DNA of 64,000 nucleotides from Cristatella mucedo (lineage: Eukaryota; Bryozoa; Phylactolaemata; Cristatellidae). The notes beneath the pieces are model-generated. The model saw only the letters and a program-made list of their open reading frames with translations. It did no database searches and was not told the origin of the DNA. Positions within the stretch are counted from its first letter, which is position 1; each line of letters opens with the position of its first letter. The stretch spans positions 620,001-684,000 of the forward strand of contig WPIO01000138.1 of assembly GCA_009760855.2 (NCBI GenBank), read 5' to 3'. Positions 49,873 through 61,879 of this stretch are shown piece after piece. A program made the position numbers and the translations under genes.

Positions 49873-52800
49873 CGGGAGTGCTTGTGCGTACATGTCACAT
49901 CTTTTTTAAGTAAGGACATGAACGTGTGCATCTTACTGACCTACGAGTTCAGGTAAGATTGACTTGGATTAGGATTTTGTAGTAGATTGCTGGTGGTCCC
50001 ATTTATCTTTAGCCCACAGAAATGGGTGGCAGCATCTGAACTTCTCCTTATTTGCCTCGCTCTGCTCCATCCTTCACTCGGCAGTTTGTGCTTGATACCG
50101 AGCCATGGATTCCGATAATCTGTTAGTTGCATGTCCTGTATAGGGTGCTGCATATGCCTTTGGGTAATTAATTGGCTGCTGTGTGTGCACAACCACGATC
50201 CGTCAGAGCAAACAAGTGTGTTATGCGTGAAATCCGGGGAGGTGGGGGGTACTTGATGCAGGCAATATATGTGCTCGAGCTACATAACAGCAGCTTAAAA
50301 AAGTAAGGTAGTAAAGTAAAAGAAAGTCCGGTCCGCCGTTTGGATAGGGATACTAATCGATTTTGCAGGCTTTTGCCAAGATGTTCAACTCCACACCAGA
50401 TGACCTGGACATGCATTTGGTGTATGATGTGTCGCATAACATTGCTAAAGTGGAGGAGCACTGGATCAACGGGCAACAGAAGCGGCTGCTTGTACATAGG
50501 AAGGGAGCTACTCGAGCCTTCCCTCCTCATCATCCACTAATTCCCGTGGACTATCAGGTTAGCAGCCCTTTGATTCATTCAATATAGTTTACTCTCCGTT
50601 CATGATAGTCTTGTGCAGTTGATTGTCGATGACCCTATCTGTTGCTCTGTGTTGCAGAGATCAATGTAAATCGGCCAACCATCTCCTGTGAGAGCTATTC
50701 GCTAGGGCAAGCTCGTGAGCTGCAGAAAATGTGTTCATCCAAAGTCACTGCTTGCTGTCACCACCTTTGGTGACTTGCAGAATCTAGGTACATGCATTAA
50801 ACCTACAGGCGTGTTGTCGGGGATGGATATTCAGCAAAGATAATAGTAAATAATAATAATCATAATAGTAAATAAGTCATTGGCATTGCCTCCCAAGAGA
50901 ACTTAATCTCTATTATGGTCCTTTACAATTCACTGCAAAAGAAACAATAGGAGTTGTTAAGGAAGCAAGGTATCCTGCTGAGGCAAGCATGCAAAAGCAC
51001 ACCATTATTTTCCATCTTGCAGAGAAAAGTATGTACACAAGTACCAAGCTAAGTGCGGCTAGTTGGTGGGATCTCCCTTTAGCAACACTCACTCATCTGG
51101 CTTAGGCAAACAAGGCCTTCAATGAAAGAAACAGGTTGAATAGGGTGTTCTAAAAAGCATGCTGATGTTTCCCTTCTCAAGAAGCCTACAGTTTCCTGGC
51201 ACACAACTGCATTGAAGGACAAGACATTCAGACAGAGCAATAACGTCTGCAACTGCAACACAAAGGGTGGTGGCCATTTATAAATGCACATAATGCTACA
51301 GGTTTGCCTTTCTTGCAGATTCTACTAAGAAGGCTTTGCTGTTCTAATAGGTGATGCTATTGTGCGACCATCACCATGCGCTCGAAATTTAGGTGTCGTG
51401 TTCGACAGCTGCCTCAATTTCAAAAGATTCATTCAAAAGACTGCCTCTACAGCTAGCCATCACATCCGATCCCTATCCAAGATTAGGAGCTGTCCCCACA
51501 GTGGCTTGTAAACAATTTAGCTAGCTCTTTAGTTCAGTCTCGGCTTGATTATTGTAATTCCCTTTTGGCTGGGCTGCCAAAGAAAGCTATTATGCCACTA
51601 CAGCGGACAATTAATATGGCTGCAAGGCTAGTCTTCAAGTCCCAGCGGTTTGAGCACGTGTCTCCTTTGCTGAAAGAACTAGGATGGTTGCCGGTTGAGC
51701 AAAGGATACAGAGCAAAGTTGTTACGCTGACCCATAAGGCCCGCCACGGCTTGGCTCCTTTGTACCTACCTGAACTGCTGCATCAGTTTCAGCCTGTTCG
51801 CGCCCTCAGGTCCTGTGTGGACAATAAATTAGCTGTCCCATTCCTCTGCTTAAAGACTGTTGGCGACAGAAGCTTTAGCTCTGCAGGTCGTAGACTGTGG
51901 AACTCGCTTCCACAATTCTTATGCAACGACAACTACTCTCCTACTGCCGACTATGGCACATCCTTTGCAGCGGTCCTGAGCTGCTACTTCTATGCTACTC
52001 ACTACCTCAACTGCTCTCCTGACTCTGCTATTCTTCCTACTTTCTCTTTGTTGCTTGAGACGAAGTCTGTTGGCTACCGAATGAGTACCGAAAGCCGTTT
52101 AGGCTGTGAGTGCACTATACAAAACTCTCATGCGTAACACCCACATGGTCTTTATGATTTTGCGGAGTTACAGAAGGAGATACATCACATTACATTAGTA
52201 GCATCATTAGCTTGTAGCCCCCCCCCCAGTCAGCAGAGTTGTACTTCGTGCCTTGCCACCTAAATCTGGCACTCCAACGGCTATCGGTTAAGCAATTGCC
52301 TGGTTTCTAAGGAGACATAAACGAATATGCCTACTTAAGGCTTCCTGGGTTCAGAACTCAAAAGTTTCACTGAGCAATAAGTTAAGGCCCGCAACTCTGC
52401 TTCTTGATATTATATGCACAAAAACATACTTTTTTGTATTTTACCAATTAATTTACATAAGCTTCAATATCACGGTTGAGGTATATCAATAATGCTTACA
52501 TGTCGAGCATGTCAAAACTTGTGCATGGGTGTATGGTCTGAAGAATCCCTGTATGTATCCAAATATCTCTATTTAGATATGTAAACAGATATTGATCCAT
52601 ATACTAATTCACCACTACTAATGAGAAAATCGGTCAAACGAAGCTGGAGATCCAAGCACAGACACCTTAAATGAGATAATGCCGTAGCCAAAATTGAACG
52701 CTGTCGCTTGTGGTTGTGCATAGTGCTTTCTAAAAGTGCATAAAGCGCAGCAGTTGCTATGGAGATGGGGCATTTAAAGGCATCGCTTGCAAGGTCTAAT

Positions 52801-55800
52801 AACCTCACTGTTGTATGGTCTTTTGGTCCATGCCAGCTCTCACGATAGTACCAGTGCTATCTTTAGCTGTAATTCCACTTGGCGTACTAGGTAATGCGGT
52901 TGCTTGTCACGACCTCAGTCCAGAGGTCGTGGGTTCGAATTCTGCGGTGGGCGATCCTTTATTGCTGCTGCAAGCAGGGGGATAGCCATAAAGGCTTTTC
53001 TTTGCAAAAGAGGCTGTTAAATCAGCTAGTATTTTTTAGCCCCACCAATTAAGTGGGTGCTAGGCTGGAGAGTTTGCTTTAGTCAACTCAACAAGCCTTG
53101 GTGGCTTTTGGTAGCCTAGTCGCTAGAGCACACACCCGGTCAGTGGGAACCGTGGATTTGACACCCACCAGAGGTGGCCAAATGTCGCTAGAGCACACAC
53201 CCGGTCAGTGGGAACCGTGGATTTGACACCCACCAGAGGCGGCCAAATGTGATATGTGTGCAAGATTCTTTGGCTGGTTCTCTGCATTCTTGGTTCTTTT
53301 TTGGCTGGTTCTCTGCATTCTTAGGCCTTTGCAGCTCTCAGGCATGCTGCAATCACAGCTATTGCCTGAGAGCTGCTTGTGCAACCCGCGTGACTGATCG
53401 GCTGATGTGTGTCATATTTGAACCATTGGTATGTCACAGCACTTGCCGTGGCTGCACTGTTGGCCCGTGTTTCGGATCTCCCTGTTGAGCCAAGGTGACA
53501 GTTTTGCTCTTCCCTAAGTTGCCTTTGCACAGTGCCCTGAGGTCTTGTTCTGGTTGCGGTCTGTTGATGGGTACTGAGAATCACAGCAATGGATGGCAGT
53601 GTACATGCAAGTTGCAACTATCCATTGGTGTGCCCAACCTTGCAGCTTACAGGGCAGCCAGTTATCATTGGTGGCACCATGGGAACATGCAGCTACGTAC
53701 TAACCGGAACCGAGGTCGGCATGACCGAGACTTTTGGATCCACTTGTCATGGAGCAGTAAGTACCCCCTGCCACACATGAATGCAACTACTCCAGTGCTC
53801 TCTCGCTTGTGCTTGAAGTTACATTTCTATGTACCTACTTATGTTCTTGCATGCGACTTACTCCCACATCACATTCGTGCTCGGGCTGACCGACCGCACT
53901 GAAATTACTCGAACGATTATTGGTGAATTAGTATCGAATGAAGATTGGTTATGATGCTTGCTTCGACTGTGAAGGCCTGGCATTTATTAAGACCAGCAGG
54001 AGAGGTCGGCATGGCAATGGAAAAGTTTGCTGAAACTCTAGAAATTTTACCTAGCACTAATAATAATAGTAGTAATAATAATAATGATAATATACTTGAT
54101 ATAGCACCCTCAGAGAACTAAATTTCTTGTTAGGCACTTTACATTTGATGCAAATAAAGCACAATCGAATGCTAGTGGTAATATGCTGAATAAACAATAA
54201 CAATGACATGGTTAGTGGTGAAATGCACAGGGTCAGCATTCAAGTATGGTTAGTGGCAGCATGCACAGTTTCAGTACTCATAAGTGGGTACAAGATGAAT
54301 CACACCGACCCACTGAATGGTGTCATTAATAGGGTCGTTTTTAGTTTTTCTTTAAATGTGAACAAATCAAGAGATGTCGTGATGCAGAACTGGAGTGAGC
54401 TTCAGGCTTTGGGAGCATACAAACTAAAGGCACAGTATCCAATGGCACTGAGATGTGCACGAAGTATGGATGAACAGTTAGATTCCGTAAAGCGGGTGGC
54501 GCTGTGCTTAGCCTGGTGGGGAAGTAGATCTGATAGGTAGGCTGGAGCCAAGGAATGAAGGGACTGAAATGTGAGTGACAGAACCTTGAAGTCAATATGC
54601 CGAATGCATACCGAAAGCTGCTTAGGCTGTGAGTGTGCTATACAAAACTCTCCTGCGTAACACTCACATGGTCTTTATGACTTTGTGGAGTTACTGACGG
54701 AGATACATTACATTACATGACTAGGAACCACGTTAGGTCAGTGAAAAGTGGTGTGGTGTGGCAACTGAGATGCTAATGTCAGACAAGCCTTGCTGCAGAG
54801 TTTTGCACCAGCTGTAGGCTCCTGAGTGCAAACGTATGTAGACCAGCGAGCAGTGATTTACAGAACTCAAAGCAGGATATCACAACTGCATGGACCAATT
54901 GGGATGTGGTACCTTTGTCCAAGGCAGCCCGAATTGTAGCAATGTTATGTAGCACAAAGCATGTAGACTTTACTGTGGAGCTGATGTGGTCGTCTAACGA
55001 AAGGTCACTTTGGAACATGACACCTAGGTTTCGAGCTGAATCAACAGGAGATATGCTGGCGAGCCGATTTTGAGGGTCCGCCTTTCCAATTTCTGAATCA
55101 CACTTGGTTTGCCTATAACTTGTCAGTTGGTTTTATCATCATTCAATTTGAGAAAGTTTGCTGACATCCGTGTGTGGATGTCATCAATACATGCAGCAAG
55201 GGAGTTGAGAGAATTCGATGTGCTGGAGGGCTGGCAAGGATCAAAGGAAACGTACAATTGAGTGTCATCTGAATAGAAGTGAAAGCCTATATTGTTTTAT
55301 GCGATAACATCGGCAAGTGAGACGCGACTTGCCCACTCCGACTCGGCCTCCCGGCTACGCGAGCTGCGCGGGAGCGCGGCATTCTTCCCGCGGGCACGGG
55401 TCGGCCCGGAGAGTGTAAATCGTGAAAAGAGCCTGACCAAACACATATCCCTGATGCACCCCATATTTCATATGTTTCTCTGATGAGCTATGTCGATTCG
55501 CATCAATACTCTGGAGTCTCCCACTGAGATAGGACTTGAGCCATTTCAATTCAGTGCCAATGATGTCCGGGTAAGATGAAGGCACGCTCAAAAATGACTT
55601 GGTGATCGATAGTATCAAAAGCTGCCGAAAGATCGAGCAAAATAAGCAGATATACTCTACCTAAGTCTGCATTCCGAAGTAGGTCCTTATGCACCCGAAG
55701 CAATGCTGACTATGTGGAGTGACTAGCTCTAAAACCAGACAAGAACTTGCTCGCAAGTTTTGAAGTTCAAGTATATGAGTTCAGCTGGTCTGCAGCGACC

Positions 55801-58800
55801 CGTTCCAGTATCTTTGATAGGAGCGGTAGGAATGAGACTAGGCTTAAGTTGCTCAGGTTCTCTTGGTCTAGTGTTGCTGGCCTGACTGCAGCCTCTTTGA
55901 AAGGTACTGGGACATGACCTGAGGCTAACGACATGTTTATGATGTTAGTTATGCATGGCAGCAGCAGATCAATGCATCGTAAAAGCAGGACAGTGGGAAT
56001 ATGGTCCAAACGACTGGTTTTCTTCGTTGATTCTAGGATATGAACTTCAGGACTTGGTAGCTATTGACCTGCTTGAATGCTGACATTGGCATGCTGCATG
56101 TAATCGAGGGACTGGCTCCAGGGATGCTGGCATCCTAGGGATGGACTCCCTGATCTTGTCTATCTTGTTTACAAAGAAGGTAGAGAAGCGATCAACTAGA
56201 TCATCACATGGATCACTAGGCAAGTTGCTAAAATGGAATCGGTTGAGGAGATGGTTCTATCGTCGACATCAGCGTTTTTGAATTGTGTATCGGTGCTTCA
56301 ACGAAGGTTTCATAGAAACTAGACTTTACCTTAGCTAGGATCGATTGGTACGATATACAGTTGTCCTCGTATGCCTCTCGATGGGTGGTCAGTCTTAATC
56401 TTTTGTATGCTTTTTCAAACTTGCACTCAGTGGACCTAGCTAGTTTAATGTCTGTAGTAAACCGCAGGCCTTCTGGGCAAGCCCACGTAGTGCGATTAGT
56501 CAGAGGTTCAAACTCGTCCAGCATGTTAGCTAGTGTCGTGTTGCAGCAATCTACCAATGATAGCAGGACGGAAGGAGGATAGAGCAATACAAGCAGAGTA
56601 TATATCCTTGCACTAACAGCATCAATGTCATGGGTCTTGAGGTTTTGCGATTCACAGGTAATTTTAGATGTGGAGGAGGGCACAAATTGTAGACTAGATG
56701 AGATCTGTATGTGGTTAGATAAGCAGGCTTTGGTAATAATTGATGATAAAGTAAAGTGGTAGGAGGAAGTTTGGTCCAGTGTGTGACCCTTGATGTGGTT
56801 AGGGCCATGCACACGAGCCATAAGAGGCAATGACTCAGTCAGTGCACGAAATAGTTCAGTGCTGAAGGCATCAAACTAGCTATCAAAATGGATGCTGAAA
56901 TCACCCAAAGTGAGGACAGATTGACTTTTCGCTTTCATTCCTCCCTGCCTTCGAGCACCTCGAATTCTCTAAATTCCCTTGCTGCATGTATTGATGACAT
57001 CCACACAAGGATGGCAGCACATTTTCTAAAATTAAGTGATGGTAAAACTAACTTACTAGTTATGGGCTAAACAAGTGTTATTCAGAAATTGGAAAAGCTG
57101 ACGCTCAACATGGGCTCTGCCAGCATATCTCCTGTTGAATCAGCTCGAAATCTGGGCGTCATGTTCCAAAGTTACCTCTCGTTATACGAACACATCAGCT
57201 CCACAATCGTGTCTGCCTTCTTTCAGCTACTTAAAATTGCTAAAATTGGGGCTTGTTTAGATTAAGATACCACATCTCAGTTGTTCCATGTATTTGTCAC
57301 ATCCTGTCTTGACTTCTGTAACACTCTGCTTGCTGGCCTACCGGCATTTGCAATCAGGAGCTTGCAGCTGGTGCAAAACTCTGCACCTAGGCTTGTCTGT
57401 CGTGAGTGTCACAGTTGTCACATCACACCACTTCTCTCCGATCTGCACTAATTACCAGTCAAGCAACGGATCGACTTCAAGTATTTGTCACTCACTTTTA
57501 TTTTCTATCATTCTTTGGGTCCAACCTACCTATTATATCTACTACCCCACCAGGCCAAGCATCGTGACTCCACCTTTTTGGAATCTAACTGTTTACCTAT
57601 ACCTGGTACAAACCTCATCGTTGGAGTCCATGCATTTACTTCGTATGCTCCCAAACCTAGAACTCACTTCCAACTTGCATCACATCCCCTGACTGGACCA
57701 CATTTAAAAAGTACTTAAAACACATCTATTTATGACTGCATTTAGTGGGTACCTGCGATTCGTCCTTTGTCTGCTCATGCGTGCTGGCACTGTGCATGCT
57801 GCCACTAACCTCACTTGCATGCCGACCCTGTGCATGTCACCCCTACCATGTTATTCATATTGTTTATCGTTCATGATACCTCTTACCCATCGACCGTATT
57901 TCCTTTGCAGCGATTGTTAAGCCCCTAGACAGAGATTGAGCTCTCCGAGGGCACTTTATCAAGTGCATTATTATTATCATTATTGTTATTTCATGCTTAC
58001 AGGATCGAAATGAGATCAGAGAAATTCAAGTTAGAGGAGACTCTGTATCTGGTAGGCGATAGACTTCTGCCACCATAGCTAGTGTGTTGTCTGGTGAAAT
58101 CAAGATGATGGATTCGAAAGACTGCTTCGAGGTTACCGCAAATGGCTTGAAGTCTAATAACGAGTACGTGATAATAGCAACTCCACGTCAAGTTTTGATT
58201 AGTCTAGGGATGTGAAAGAAGGAGAAACCAGCCTGGGTAGGGTCTTTGGGTTTTGGCCATTTTACTGATTTTAACCAAGTTTCAGTCTAGGTGAACAGGT
58301 CGAGACCTTTTCAGAAATAAGGTCGCTTGTTAATAGTGGTTTGTTACACATTGAGCGAGAATTTGAAGGACAAGCCTTAAGTTGGGCTGCTGGAGTTGTA
58401 AATGGCGTGATAACCACCAAGTTATAGAGATTTGCAGCTACGCGTGAGCGTGAAGTGCTGAGTGGTTTGAGGCAATGCTGGGAAGTAGGTACTCAACTCG
58501 AAGCTCCCGCTAAACGAGCCGCGTCTCAGCTGACTGTGCCATCCCCTTCGGCAGCTCCAGGGTGCTTTTTGTATTTTAATGCATAATTCACGGATCTTAG
58601 CATTGGCAATAACCTTATAGGAATGGATTTGAGCTGCGATAACGAAGCGGTAGTAGGTAGGCACGATCATAGCTAATATGCAGGTTCCTAGCAGCCGGTA
58701 CGGGAGACCCAGCAGCCCGAAGCTATTAGCATTTAGGTGTCGATAGGCAAGTAATTTCTTGTGAGCTATGATCAAACAACTAACAGACAAGCTTTAAGCA

Positions 58801-61800
58801 GGTCTTAGCTGTATCAGTTTCTATATGCGATGTTCGCAAGAACTTTGGTTTTCTGGAGAGTTCTGGAAAGGACAGCATTAGCACGTTGTGACTTAGCTGA
58901 GTATTCGAATTTTATAGTGGTCGATGTAACAATACATGTACATTCACCATCAGATTGAAATTTTGCTGTCTTGCATACCTAGCAGCTCCTCAATCTATTC
59001 TCTGGATGGAGCTAACCTAACCCCCCTTCGGTAAGGCAGTTTCGCATCTGTAACTCCAATTTTTAAGGTGTGTTTCTTGCGAAGTGAATTATCATACACT
59101 GTCTTTCATCAAATGCCAGATGCCCCCAGGGCGGAAAGTTAGGCTTAGCTCATTGCTGTAGCTTTTTCCTTTTGATACATTGTGTGTGCTCACCTATGTA
59201 TCCCGTGTCGAGCATAGTTCTCAAACTTGGAAGGTCGTATCGCACAGTTAAGACCACACGTTTTCAAACCGTGACAGGTGCTGGTGAAGTGCTCCGTCGA
59301 ACCGTAGATATGTTGTGCTCTCTGGCAGACTTTCCGGTGCAACTAGCCTGACATAGCACAGCTTACTGTTCAGTGGAATGGCAATTGAAATTCTTCCAAA
59401 AATTTCTGCTTTACCCAAAGCCAGAAACGGCAGAAAAAGCCTCTATTTATTTGCCTACATCACTCGTAACCGATCTGCGATGCATGTTCACCTTGCTATA
59501 GCTGTTTCTTTGTGACAGCCTTATTATTGCCTTTTGGCATTTGGTGAGCTGGAGGCCGGTAAAGTGGCATGGTTGTTGTTTAATTGCTTGTCAATCTCCT
59601 AGTGTGAGAATTGTTGTCATATGGCTTAATGGAAGAGGTCGATCTGGCCTTCTGCCTCGGCTCTCCTTGCTAGCCCGGCTACCTGCATCTGACATTTCTC
59701 CAATGTTTCAGATGTGATGCTTTCTTTCTCCTAGATAGGGTGCGGTTCACACTGAGAAAGCATTGCTGGGGCAAAGCTTTACACCGTGTTTCTTCAGAGT
59801 AACAAGAAATGGTGGAGCGACAACGGGTATCACGAGTACCATTTGGAAGTAAGCGGTTGCCGTTTATGGTTGTTGTGCATATGCTTGAAGCCGGGACCTT
59901 TTTGGTGGATGCAATTACAGAAGTTACCGATTGGATAGACTCGGCTGTATCTCAGCGGCTATTGTATGAGACAGTGCTTGCCGACCTAACTGTACGCATG
60001 AAGGCATAGCATTTAGAATATAGCCACAGGAGGCTAAGCTAACACATGCCTAGAGGCAGTTTCTTAAGTTTGGACTAAGGCTGCACCCTGAGCTGCAAAG
60101 ACACATTCTTTTCTGGCCGGCCCGTAGGCTTGCAAATGCAGCCCGAGCCCAGCGAAGGTCGCGCTCTAGCCGTAGCTGTTCCAGAATATGCCTAGGATGT
60201 GTGAAGTCAGCAACCAAGTACAGCCACATAACTGCACCATCGTTGCTACTGAATTGGTCAGTATGGAACCGTGGAGTTGGTTCTGGTTATCTTGGGGTGG
60301 GGGTGGCCAGTGGGCTGGGTCCTCCCGGGTGGGCACCCGGCTGCACTCGGTAAGACGTGTTATTCAAATGAGAAGCGGCGGCCAGCGCTACTGCCCTTAG
60401 AGTCTAGCTGGAAAGTGGCACACGATATCGGAGAGTAAAGCGAAAGAAAGGCAAAGCTGAGCAGGCGAGCGAGTACAAGCGATCATCAGCAGAGGATCCT
60501 GCCGTGGCTGCTGGCTGAAAGCGAGGCCGGAAGCAAAATAAGCGCCTCAGTGTGCTCGAGCTTGACGATCGGTGCTGTGTATTTGAGTGAGCGCACCTGA
60601 ATGGTGAGTTTCGATCGCTTCGGTATTTTCGGCCTTTTGTATCAACGTTTAAGTGCGTTGTAACTGCAGTGACCAGCACCCCGCCCCCTGTCTATTGGTA
60701 GCACTTGCTCACCTTCGGAGTTAGAAGGCTCCTGGTATTCATTGTTTCTGACTCGTGTCTGTTTTAGGGACGAGCGCTTTCCAGAGCCAAGTCGCGTCGT
60801 AATCTTGATTACACCGACGTTCTGGATGCATTGAAACAGAAAGGCATTGCAATACGAGTCGCCTCACCGAAGCTGGTAATGGAGGAGGCTCCTGACTCCT
60901 ATAAGAACGTGACGGACGTCGTTGACACCTGTAAGTGCTATCAGGCTACCTATTTGGGAGCTGTGCAATTGCGTTTCGTGTGTGCGATACATTTCAACCA
61001 ACATCTTTGGCGTTTTGAAGCGGAATGCTTTCGAGATTTGTTTTACCTCTTCAACCGTAAAATTACCAAAAAGACGTTGACCAATTTTGTCTGATGGCAA
61101 ACGATTCTAGCAGTGTCCCAGTATTTTGCCAGAAGCATGTATGCTGTTAACTAAAAATGTAATGCACGATCAGGTCGCACATTACATTTCCCTTTGCACC
61201 TTAGAACCTTTCTTTTTATCATTACTTCTTCATCCATTCTGTCAGCCCTTCTCCTTTATGCCGTTTTACTTGGTTTGCCAGCTTTTTTCCCCAGTCAGCA
61301 AAAGATGCTTGCAAAAGCAAATCGACCAATCAACTACTCGCATTGCCACCTTGTGTGGCTTATAGTTCCTACGAGAACAGTGTCAAGCTAAGCTTCCTTT
61401 GGGACGGTGCAGGTTTCGTCAATGAAAAGTCTTCCGGCTGCAAGTACCGGCAGAACCAGGGGGCTTTTGCCTCACCCCTATTGAACGGAGGCACCGACCT
61501 GGGTCACACTCAATTCTTATGCACCCTCCCCGACCATCATCACCGACAAAATGATCTCATATTTCCACTCAACGAGCAACGGCCGAGTTGTCGAATGAAC
61601 ACTGTGATTGTGCACTATAATTGCTCATTAGTTTCTCGTCACTTTAATTAAAATTTTGCTGATCTTGCCCCCTCTAGATGAAAATCGTGGTTCTGCCTCT
61701 CACTACTATTTGGTTCCAGTCAATGGAATCGGTGTGACTCTATTTAACAGGCATCCGTCCTGGCTTACTAAGCTAAGTTAAATCTTGTGCAGCCTGTATT

Positions 61801-61842
61801 CATCTCGAGACGGCATGCAATCTGTTAATAATCCTTATGGGT

Positions 61843-61879
<37 letters not shown>

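Larger units (their letters stand above)
54057..56925 (-). mobile_element. LINE A, long degraded copy in RTCB intron 9
   Basis: The minus strand runs from TAAT repeats (54057) and the 3' UTR through the C-terminal block, the reverse transcriptase ([13 protein letters not shown]-type YGV region, [12 protein letters not shown]) and the endonuclease end ([20 protein letters not shown]). It reaches the [11 protein letters not shown] motif at about 56885-56920, an endonuclease GDFNIH-type catalytic motif. It extends further 5' than the copy at 32912. It is interrupted by a LINE B piece (54597-54716) and a GC-rich insert (55322-55409). Confidence 0.88.

Noticed and set aside
58422-58790. 122-codon minus-strand frame in RTCB intron 9
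   Set aside because: It overlaps a repeat piece shared with 29880-30140, where the frame is not kept.
59809-60009. 66-codon plus-strand frame in RTCB intron 9
   Set aside because: No homology recognised and no splice context; too short to support.
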